NCBI RefSeq assembly: GCF_954871325.1
Contig: NC_088778.1
Location: 14,969,666 to 15,033,665, forward strand
Source: Gordionus sp. m RMFG-2023
Lineage: Eukaryota; Nematomorpha; Gordioida; Chordodea; Parachordodidae
Direction: 5' to 3'
Length of the DNA: 64,000 bases
Made by a program: the position numbers and the translations under genes. Below are positions 54,340 through 64,000 of this stretch, piece by piece (position 1 is the first letter of the stretch; every line of letters starts with the position of its first letter). A model generated the notes under the pieces. It saw only the letters and a program-made list of their open reading frames with translations. It was not told where the DNA came from and did not search any database.

Positions 54340-57300
54340 AACCAGAGTAAGAGGCAAAAAATATTCATTTAAAAAAATTTGCACATGGTAATAATATTTT
54401 TTCTTTTGATAATTTAAAGATATATACAATATCTTTTGCAGGAAGCCATGTGCTATGATAAATTTAAAATATCCAGACAAAAATTTAAGAAATATGCTGC
54501 TTTAGATGATCTCCCTCATCACAAATATGTGATAACTTTCGTAAAGGCATAAGTCGTACGATAAGCTAGATCCAAATTTTAAGCATAATGAGGGGAGGCC
54601 GACTCTTGAATCAATAAAAACTTCAATAAGAGAAATGACAAGGTCCAATTTAAAAAATTGACAAATAAAAGAAGCGATTGAAGATATATTCTTAAATATA
54701 AAGAAAATCTTCCACGTTTATCAAAATATAATAAATATAAAATGCTAATCAAAGTACCAATGGCAAGACAAGCCAAAATTCTGCAGCTCTGGGCCTGGGG
54801 AAGCTGTTGATTAATTACAATTCAACTTGACAAAATTTAATATTGAAACGAAGTCATAACAGTACAATGATGCCCAAAAGATTGCATAATATTAGTGCAT
54901 CTTCACATACAATGTTTTGTAATACAAAATATTATTAATGGTATTGTTATGTGTACCAAACTCGAATGAAGAAATAAAAAAAACAAATATTTTTAAATAT
55001 TATTTTTCAGAACGTTCCAAAACTAATCCCCGTTCCCGATCCTTTCATGTTTCATAATTTTGCCCAAGTTTTGTTTCCGGAACATTTCGTTCTATGTCCC
55101 TGCTTAAAAGTATTTTTTTCAAAAATAAAAAATAATGTAAGTTTTAATTTATGTTTTCTTATATAAATTCTTTCTCGCAAGGTGGCGCATTTGCAAAAAT
55201 AGATCATTATATAAAAATTGATAAAAATTTAATGTAATATTGGGTTTATTATCGTTATAATATTTTTTGACAATAATGAATTACCTTGGTGTCACCCACC
55301 CCTATGGGTAAAAAACAAGTTATCAGCCTTGGCATGGATATCGGCGCATTGATTGTGGACGATGGTCATTCTCATTAATAACTGTTTTTATTTTTATTGA
55401 TATATTTTATATATAAAACCTGGTATCGAATATTTGATGAGAAATTATTAATGGAATAAATAATTTGTATACTAAATTATTCGAATTTATTAAAGCCCGA
55501 AATACCACCTCAATATTTTACTGGAAGTTACCTTATTTATTTTTTATCCAAATAATAATTCCTAAAAAAAGTATATAAATGAATATAAGAATTAAATTTC
55601 TCGTAAACTTATTTTTTTGTGCTCCTTTAAAATAAAAATGTTTTTAAATGATATAATATTTATATCTATAATCTTTAGAGATTATCATTTTATACTTTAA
55701 TTTAATTATATTTTTTTATGTTTAACATTATTATTTTTCTTAAATATAAAATAATTAATAATATTGGAAAGCGTAAAAACTATCCAGCTATTTTTTAAAA
55801 AATCTATTAATTTTTGATAATAATTTTTGAAATTAGTAGTACACAGTGGCGCCACTGGCCCCTATCTTTTTTTGATTTGTGGGGTTGCTCAAAATAAAAG
55901 GTTTTGCTCAATTAGAAATGCTCTGATCTTTCTTCTAGCGACTTCAGTGGAAATAGTTATACAAGCAATTAAGAATAAAATCTTTCCGGAAATATATGAA
56001 TTATCCTAACTTTTTTTTTGCTAACCATTAAACTTACGTGTTTCATGCTTAATTATCTCAATAATCCCCTTTCCTCCCAGCTAACCTTATAAAATTATTT
56101 GAGTGTTGAAAGACAGGTCCATACATATGTTTTAAAGATAAATTTATATTTTTAACAAAAAATATTAAAAATTTGCATTATTTAATATTTCTTTTTTTAC
56201 AATTTATTAAGCCAAACTCTTATGGCCTTTGGTTTATTTACTGCCTAAAAAAACTACCAATCACAATATAGTTTTCAAATAATCACCGTATGTGTAACGA
56301 AGGGGGTGGAGGCATGGAAATCCCCCTGCCCTTTTTAAAATGTGTCTTTACACAAAATATATACAATATACTACTATAAAAAATAATTTAAAAGAAAAAT
56401 AAATAAAAGTTGATAATTTTTTTAAATAAAAATGGTAACCCTAAATTATTTTAAAAAATGTAGCATGGCCAAAGGTGTACAATAAGTGGATCTTAAGATC
56501 TGCAATAAAATTTATGGAGAAAAATTCCACCAAATAGTTTCACCCCCCCTCCCCCCACCCATCAAAAGCCACCCATGATTTAATCTTTTTTAAAAATTTT
56601 CATTGAATTTACCAAGATTTATAAGAATCCTAATTTTAAATTACAAAATAAGTATGCAACTTCGTCGTTCATGATAGATGCCTGAAAACTGTCGTTTCGC
56701 CATGTTCAACTATAGCTACTAGTCTCATAAAAGTAATTCCTATCTATTTTTATTCAAAATCAAACAGTTTAAGTAAATTATCACAAGAAAAATATGGAAT
56801 TTTACTGTTTTACTAAAGAGTAAAGGGCACTATTCAAATATTTATATAAGTTTTAAAAAATAATTGTTTTGTTATATTCCGACTTTTATAATCAAATCAA
56901 ACTTTGAAATGTACAATAACATGATAAAATAATTTTATTATATTTAATATTGTAAGATTTCGTTTAAAATTACTTTTTTTATTTATCATTATCGATTTTT
57001 TTTCGGACTTTTGTTTACACAAAAAAGAATTTAACAAATTACTAATATTATTTAAAAAAATAATAAGTTAAATGGCTTTTAATTTTTATCTAATAATAAT
57101 GTTTGATTCCCATTATCTTATCTTTGAGATTGAGATGTTCAATTGATAATAAAATCAAATTTATTTAGTTTATAAGAACATTTAAATAGGAATTGCATAT
57201 TATTAAATTACTAAAATTTGAAGATATAACGATAAGTTTATCAAAAGACCTGGCCCAGGACTTTCATTTTTTAATGAAATTTTTGGCCCACAACATATAT

Positions 57301-59750
57301 AGACCCATCACAAACGTTGTAATAAGAAGAAGAAAATTTCCAAGCCCGACCCATCCCTAAAAATATGCACTCATTATCAAATAAATTTAATTTATTGATA
57401 TTGCGAATATATAGAAACCAGCAGTCCTGGACCAAGGTCCGCAAAATGAAAGAAAATAATAAACATGGACGGTGACTAGAAATTTTATTTTACAAAATCT
57501 GTGGGTGAGCTCATTTCTTCAAAAAAAATTAAATTATATATTTGGAAAATTATATAATGCGTTTCATTTTATACATATTTTAATTTTTTTTCAAAAAATT
57601 TACAAAATATAATGCCGCAATTATTCGACTAAATTTTAAAAATTCTGGACAGGGCCATTTAATAAATCAAAAATAAAAATATGCTTCGGGCCACAAAATT
57701 TACATAAAAATAGCTAAAGTTAAAATCGAAAATAAAATTTGTTCCACGTCTCAAATTTAATCTAAATTAAATTTAATGTCTTGTTCGATTCGATCAAAAA
57801 ATGTGTTCCCGATTAGGGCCCTGCAAGTCGGGTCAGACTCGGGCCTAAATTATATTTAAAGCTGGGCCTAATAAAAGTTTAAAAATCGGGTCCTGCTCAG
57901 GGGTTTAAAAAATAAATAAATTAGCTATAATTTTTCTCTCTCTCTTCATTTAAGATAATGGGAACTTTCGGGGATTTAGGACAAGACAATATAAATCTTT
58001 ATTTTTTTCTCAAAAGCTGGCCTGATTCGGAATAATTAAATTAAGATTCACAATTGAGACTTCTAAAACTGGCTAATCAAAAGTGGTAAGCTTTTGGTCG
58101 TCAACGTGGGGCCTCGAACTCTTAAATATACACCCACCAAACCTGAATCATATTCTTTTGTGACCAATCCGTCTTTAAATAAATCGGGTTCATTTGTCAT
58201 GGAGCTAAACTGACCCCGAGAAATTTCCATTTCTAGAGTTCAAAGCCTTGAGTTAACGTATTATAAAATGATTTTCATTTTTTATGGGAATTGAACGGGT
58301 AGCAAGTTATAGTTAGTGGTCAAGATAAGAAATAGGTCACTTTTGGAGTTTTTGCAATGGTAATAATAGAAAATATAACCAATATTTTATAATAGTACAA
58401 ATATAAATTACGACCAAAAAAATAGATATAATAAAGAATATGATGAATTGACGTCATTCGTGACCCTTTATTGCGCTATTTTTAGTATCATTTTTCATTT
58501 ATGTTTTTAACTTATAAATTACGAAAACTGGCTTAAATTTAAAAAAAATATATAATTATTTTTATATACTGTTGAAGTGTCTAATTTGAACCCCCTTATA
58601 ATTTAAACAACTCCTTAATTTGAACAACTTTTCTTAAAATTGGCTCCTATCTTATTATTCCACTTGAGCAGAAGCGTTTAACGTTGTGTTGTTCTAACGC
58701 TTTGTTTAAATCGAAAAGCTATATTTTTAAATGTTAAGAACACTAAGTAGTTCAAAAAAACACAATTTGCACATTACCATTTAGAATACATTATTTGAAA
58801 TAAAACAAACCTAAATCCTCCAATTTGTAGGCATTATTATTTGAAAAAAAATTCTCACGGCAAGGAAATAACCAAATTAGACTAGTTATATATTATTATT
58901 GATCCTTTTTTTAAAAGAAAAATTACATTTTTATTAAACATTTTATAAATATTTTGTGGTTTTTAATTGAAATTTTAATCGATTCGATTTTAAATGGTTT
59001 GACGTATGATCACTTTTCAATCCTTTTTCTCAATAAGATTGTTAGAGAATTTTAGTTAATGTAAATGAACTTTTCTTGTATTTTCCTATATGCTTTTTTT
59101 ATTATAATATATATTTTTTGGTTTCTTTTTCATAGAAAATTATTAAGCTTGTTAATTATATTCGTTTTATACATACAAGGTAAGTGATGTGCTTTCTTTT
59201 TTCGAATAACTGCAGTTACATTAATTTGATTGCTCTTTTTTTATGCGCTGATTGCGGAATAATTTATTTATTATTTTAAAAAAATCAGTATTTAGATGAC
59301 ATTTGGATTAAAAAGTTATTAAAACGTTTTTAAAAAAACTTAAAATATGAGTGACTAGCTTTGAACCACAACCAGCTGTCATATAACCATATTGAAAAAT
59401 AATTTTAATTTGGTATAAAAAATTATAATCTTAAACCTTCCCCATTGTATTTTGGTCAAATCAAAATAGGTCAGATCAATTTTAATCTGCTTGATTTCAC
59501 TGAAGGAAAACTCCGCATGTATCACTGTGCCCAGGGCTGCCTCTTTTACTTTTCATTAGCTTTAATGTAATCTATTTTTAATTTAATTGACCTATTCATC
59601 GAGGCGGATGTCATTGTACCTAACCAACTTGGATGTTAAAAAAAATATTGATTATTTGTTTATATTATGAGATTTTTTCAGATATGTCATGGTTTATTTA
59701 GCCCAAAAACTTAATATTTTTATATATAATATTTTTGAATATTATCAAAG
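54340..59750. other. DGK-theta intron, repeat fragments
   Basis: No coding exon was recognised. It holds a palindrome CAGTGGCGCCACTG (55847-55860) resembling a hAT end, a CCCC-ended repeat (56290-56580) and CGGGCC-family fragments (57255-57355, 57805-57905). At 58575-58760 a phrase with repeated TAATTTGAACAAC words resembles a pogo-type end. The missing second half of the first C1 domain should be encoded between 51122 and 59750. Confidence 0.45.
56290..56580. repeat. CCCC-ended interspersed repeat, copy 4
   Basis: It shares AATAAAAGTTGATAATTTTT, AATAAGTGGATCTTAAGATC and GCAATAAAATTTATGGAGAA with copy 2 at 13525-13860. The borders are GGGGGTGGAGG on the left and CACCCCCCCTCCCCCCACCC on the right. 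It lies within the DGK-theta intron. Confidence 0.7.
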
Positions 59751-59853
59751 AATCCAGTTGCTCATTGTTGGTCCGAGCCGGGTCATTTTAAACGCAAATT
59801 TTGTAACGTTTGTCGCAAAAGATTAGATGATTCTTGGGCCATCAGATGCGAAA
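59751..59853 (+). CDS. DGKQ: Diacylglycerol kinase theta, second C1 domain, first part
   Basis: 103-nt exon after acceptor ATCAAAG. It reads NPVAHCWSEPGHFKRKFCNV then CRKRLDDSWAIRCE, nearly identical in pattern to DGK-theta (NPVAHCWSE..H.KRKFCnvCRKRLdd..aiRCE.CeY). It starts in phase 0 and ends in phase 1 at a donor GAAA|GTATGA (59854). The next exon (61894) supplies the two missing bases. Confidence 0.88.
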
Positions 59854-61893
59854 GTATGATTTATTTATTTTTTAAATTCTACCATACATTACACATGATC
59901 AATTATTTGCGATTCACTAATTCTTTCATATTTTCTAAATAATATACTACATTTGAGCAAAATTTGGTTGTAATGATGCTTAGGTCAAGACAAGTTGCAC
60001 TGTATATTTAATTATTATTGTTATTACCCGGAGAACTTCAGGGCATTCATAGTCAAATCGATGCTATCACCAGAGACATAAAATTAAAAAAATAAACCTA
60101 AAAATATTTTTATAAACAAAATTGAGCCAGAAATTCGGGCTGGGAATTTTGTTTTTATAAAAAACTGGACTGAGTTTGAAATTTTTCAAATTCGGGCCTA
60201 ACATTTTGACCTCTGCCGATCTCTGTTAATTTCTATATAAAATCTTTAGTTGATTTTAAAATAGAGATAAACAACTATTTTCAAATATTATAAAATGTGA
60301 ACGTAAAACGTTAATAAACCTATCTAATTCGAGCTAAAGCTGGAAGTTGATTTATTGAAAATATGATTCTCATTATGATAATTAAGAAGAATTCATGCCG
60401 GGCATACATAATCTAAGAAAATTTAAAAAAAAAGATGTATTCAGCTTTAAGGGCTCACAATTAAAACAGGTTTTTTAAAACAAACTAAAATGTATAAACT
60501 AGTATCTTATATTATCATTCATTTCTTCAACACATCATCAATATAAGTACTAGATAAAAATCGATATACATATCCCCAACACATTTTTGGAGAATTTATT
60601 CTTTTTCTTAAAAAAAAAATATGTGAAAATTGGAATTTTTTTTATCTCTTTGGTAATACGCCAAAACATTTTAAATTTTATTGGGTATCCCTATATAAGT
60701 ATAGAATATAATATAATAATATTGTTTTCGATTTTCTTTATTATTTTTTCATTTATCTAAAATAAAGAAGAAAGAGTAAATTTTTTTAATCTTTTAAACC
60801 CCATAGATAGATAAATGCTAAAAGCTTCTATATTTATTATCAAATTTTTTTATTCTTCTCTCATTTTTATATATATTTTTTTAATTTTGTTATAATTTTA
60901 TAATACCCTACACTGAATAATATATTTTTTTATTATTATAATTTACTGACTTTAAAATAAAATGATTGTAAATATATTTTTTTAAACGAATTCGGGATTT
61001 GATTTGTTTTTAAATTTTAGGGGTTTTTTTAAAAAAATATATATAAATAGAGACAAAAAGAGAATCGGTTAATTTATATTGATTTTTTTTTTGGGGGGGG
61101 GGGATTTCTCTTTATCATTCATGTAATAATTATGATTAGGGTTAGTTACTTCCGTTGGGGAGGAGTAAAATGATATTCAGCATCTGCATTCCGCCATGCC
61201 TTTGAATTTTTAATGGTCAAATATCATTGGCAGATTTAACCCTCGATACATAAGGAGGAATAAAGTTGTCCTGATGGATAAGTTTGAGATTTATTTCTCC
61301 TAACTTAATTGCTTTTTGAAAGCTTAAAAGTTATTTTTTATTCATAATATTTACTATTCAAGACATTAATCTACTTTTAAAATGATAACGGGGTATTTTT
61401 ATCCATCCCGATTTTAAAAATTCAAATAATATTTATGCCTCTATTTTTATTAATAGCAAATTACTATAACAAATAAAAATATTGATAAATCGACAAATGT
61501 TCCGAATTCAGTGCTTTTAAACAAACCCGATTAAATGAGCATTATGTTAACCGAACTTATTTCTAGATTCCCTTTGAAGCCCATGGTTCGGTTTCATTGT
61601 AATTGTTTTATATATTATGATGGCTTTTATGATCACTTTCCTATATTATATATCCATGAGGTTTAAAATTTTAATTGATATATATAAACTGATTGGAATT
61701 TTAAGAAATTTGAATAGCATTTCTTATTCCAAAGCAAACCTACACCCCCTTTGCATATCTTACCTTGAGCCGAACTGGGATCTGGGTTAAAAACTTTTTC
61801 AGAACTCCGGATTTTTTTTTGCGTTCGAGTTTGGCCAATTCATTTCATCACTCATAAATATTGTATTATATTGTGGCTTATATTTATCACAAG
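59854..61893. other. DGK-theta intron
   Basis: AT-rich with a CGGGCC-family fragment at about 60130-60230 (AATTCGGGCTGGGAA, AATTCGGGCCTAAC) and a G-run at about 61093-61103. No exon recognised. Confidence 0.5.
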
Positions 61894-61979
61894 TTTGCGA
61901 ATACTATGCTCATTTGGAATGCCAAGACTTTGTTGTTAGCGACTGCAAAGACTGTGCATTATACACTTCCAATGGCTTT
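61894..61979 (+). CDS. DGKQ: Diacylglycerol kinase theta, second C1 domain, end
   Basis: 86-nt exon after acceptor TTATCACAAG. Joined in phase (A|TT) it gives RCE-ICEYYAHLECQDFVV then SDCKDCALYTSNGF, completing the C1 ligand set H/C (CeYyAH.eCqdF.v.dC.. in the family). It ends in phase 0 at GGCTTT|GTAATT (61980). Confidence 0.88.
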
Positions 61980-63430
61980 GTAATTATAATTTATTATTAT
62001 TTTTTATTTTAAATTATGTATAAATATTCTATAGTTATTAATATTTATGATGTTAATATGCTTAAATATTTTTCATGGAATGATCCCGTCAAATCAATAA
62101 CTCTTCAGAAATTTTACATTATAAAAAAAATCTAATTCAAAATTTTCTCCTATAAATTATTTAACAAGAGTCCATCTTTGGACTAATTATTTTCCATAGT
62201 GCTGGAATTATAAAGTATAATACTTTTTTTTTATTGTTCTCTGGACTGTGTACCTCATTTAAAGCTATTACTTTATATTTGTTCATTTCCAATTAAGATC
62301 ATTAGAATATAAATCGTATTGCTCAACCCAATAATGCTTAAAAGAAATGTATAACCGACCCTTTTAATAAAGTATGCCAAGTCTACAGCTTTGACTATAA
62401 AAAAAATAGCACCACTATACATTCCTAAATGATAAAATGTGTCTTGGAAGTAAAAAATTTGCGAGTTGCATATAATAAAAACGAAATTAATATTAGAATA
62501 AAGAATGTGAGGGTTCTATAAACACTTGAAATTATAATAATAAATACTCAGTTAGGTATATTTAATTCGGAGGTTAATCCAGTCTTGTTACATGGCGATA
62601 ACATTTGGTCCAGATATTTTATATAAATAACCTATATATTAGCATAAAAAGATTCATTAAAAAAAATCTAAATAATAATAAAAAAAATTCTATCAAAAAA
62701 TTTCTAAAAATCAAGGCCAATTATATAATTTTTTTTGTTTCTACTTCGTATTCTGTTTGCCCCCTCATTTAAGGAGATTAAGTTTTTTTGCCCATATTAT
62801 AATCAATAATACCTTATAAACCTTACTAATATTTGTGTATAGTAGGTTGTTAAACATTGGTTTAGGGTAGCAATAGAGATTAGGGTGAGATTAAGGGTAA
62901 TCTGGCCGTTACAACTTTAATTTAAAATCTGATTCATAATTTTTTAAAATACACATGAATGATTGGTTTATTTCATGATAGTTTCCTCACTACATCTCCC
63001 CCTCCTCTCCTTTTAAAATTTATATTCCTAGGCAAATTTTCATATTATAGTTACAATTAAACAATTTGTTAAACCTGATATTTTTTTTAAAAAATGGAAT
63101 CTTCTTCGACCAAACCAACCTTTTTAATATCTCTAAACTCGAATCTGCCCGACTAAAATTTTTAATAAACAAATTTCTTTTTATGCTTTATTAGGACTTA
63201 ATATTTTTCTATAATGTTTTATCTATAATTTAAAAAATGACTGAAAAGTTATCAATTTGTGGAATTACCCCATGCCGTTATATTTAATATTATTAATTTT
63301 ATACCGAATCTAATATATCTAAATTTGATATTCATTATTATTGATTTTGATTGGAACCAACTTGATTTCAAATACAAGACGAGAAATGAGTTAGACTTTA
63401 ATATACATTAACGTGTTTTTTATATATTAG
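61980..63430. other. DGK-theta intron
   Basis: AT-rich; no repeat end or exon recognised. Confidence 0.5.
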
Positions 63431-63562
63431 AAATGCCAAATCCAATATCATCATTGGAGAGAGGGCAACCTGCCATCTAACTCGAAATGCTCTATCTGTA
63501 AAAAGACTTGTTGGTCGTCCGAATGTTTATCCGGAATGAGATGCGATTGGTGTGGTATCAAT
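63431..63562 (+). CDS. DGKQ: Diacylglycerol kinase theta, third C1 domain, first part
   Basis: 132-nt exon after acceptor TATATATTAG, 44 codons, phase 0 at both ends. It reads KCQIQYHHWREGNLPSNSK then CSICKKTCWSSECLSGMRCD and WCGIN. HHWREGNLPS..KC..CKKTCWSSECL.GmRCeWCG is the most conserved signature of the theta class. No changes at zinc ligands. Donor AAT|GTAAAT at 63563. Confidence 0.93.
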
Positions 63563-63779
63563 GTAAATTATAATACTTGTTTTAAACTGTATCTTGAATC
63601 ATTTATAAGCGATATTTAATTTAATAGTATATAATGTTTTTTTAATAATAAAATTTATATGAATATTAGTTGTCCTTCTCCGATTGTACAATTCGGAATT
63701 AGCTTTTGAAGTCGGAGCCACATTTTATTACACTTTTATAAATTCCTTATTTTAAATTCGTGTTTTAATTTTTATAAAG

Positions 63780-63944
63780 GCTCACGCTACATGCTACAAA
63801 AAACTTCCGAAAATATGCGACTTCGGATTATTCAAACCCATAATGCTTCCACCTCAATCTATTTCGATACCTAGAGTCGATTTACCTAGAGAAATAATTC
63901 TAGGGATAAATTCGAAATTCGTTCCTATAAGTTTAGCGATTTTT
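63780..63944 (+). CDS. DGKQ: Diacylglycerol kinase theta, end of third C1 and linker
   Basis: Exon after acceptor TTTATAAAG (AG 63778-63779), phase 0. It reads AHATCYKKLPKICDFGLFKP then IMLPPQSISIPRVDLPREI, matching the family segment aH..C...LP.eC.fG.l.piyLPP..vSIPRtevP.e.iig. The frame stays open to 63976. The likeliest donor is TTT|GTATTT at 63945, but the exact end is uncertain. Ras-associating, PH-like and catalytic domains should lie to the right of the window, so the gene is cut by its edge. Confidence 0.85.
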
Positions 63945-64000
63945 GTATTTTGTTTGCCAAAAATAGGATTAATTTAAATGTAAATGAAACGGGATAAATT

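Noticed and set aside
54421-54560. Segment after TTTTGCAG reading EAMCYDKFKISRQKFKKYA
   Set aside because: Does not match DGK-theta and contains no domain motif; treated as intron.
55847-55860. Perfect palindrome CAGTGGCGCCACTG as a hAT terminus
   Set aside because: No inverted partner end or 8-bp duplication was found; could be a chance palindrome or a lone end.
59136-59180. 45-nt segment between TTTTTCATAG and GTAAGTG, a textbook exon shape in the DGK intron
   Set aside because: The encoded peptide has no C1 ligand residues and does not fit the family at this position; may be a cryptic exon.
1-64000. LTR retrotransposons, Polinton-type elements or CRISPR arrays
   Set aside because: No paired long terminal repeats, gag/integrase, capsid-type or Cas-type coding signals were seen; the repeats present are explained by hAT, Tc1/mariner, Helitron and LINE sequences.

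Overview
This is an extremely AT-rich stretch of animal (invertebrate) nuclear DNA. Two host genes with real splice sites are recognisable: a class C (metabotropic glutamate-like) GPCR and a theta-type diacylglycerol kinase. Both families are metazoan in this form. No bacterial operon, rRNA, tRNA or CRISPR array is visible. The species cannot be named from the sequence; a repeat-rich invertebrate genome is the safest statement.

Layout. (1) About 1.4-14.2 kb, minus strand: three exons of the class C receptor gene with matching splice phases, covering the signal peptide to TM3. The rest would lie left of the window. Its two introns are filled with transposon debris, including a roughly 690-bp-arm head-to-head hAT palindrome split by a 2.8-kb element, and a decayed mariner transposase. 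(2) 14.3-29.2 kb: no host gene recognised. It holds hAT MITEs, a complete nested hAT (18,665-20,745, inside another hAT-type element), a hAT 3' fragment, a GC-rich MITE, a minus-strand LINE reverse transcriptase and an unidentified decayed reading frame next to it. (3) 29.27-45.4 kb: a Helitron complex. An older Helitron carries repeated exon-like modules and a truncated Rep domain, and is interrupted by a 3.6-kb hAT, polypyrimidine tracts, a Tc1-like (DD38E spacing) element and a 353-bp MITE. A second Helitron with both ends (39,421-44,433) follows, full of tandem repeats and with an extra degenerate tail. (4) 45.5-49.6 kb: a duplicated segment, a MITE, and a second nested hAT pair (47,280-49,170 inside 46,653-49,618) whose transposase exons still splice in phase. 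(5) 50.9 kb to the end, plus strand: the 5' half of a diacylglycerol kinase theta gene (cysteine-rich C1 domains), with introns up to about 8.6 kb carrying MITE copies. Its catalytic domain lies right of the window.

The two host genes have no evident functional link. The window is dominated by DNA transposons: at least seven hAT-type families, mostly identified by 8-bp target duplications, plus Tc1, mariner and Helitron; one LINE was found and no LTR element was seen. The most unusual pattern is the set of repeated exon-like modules upstream of the Helitron Rep domain. Each ends in a conserved peptide close to LNLILTPLQ.
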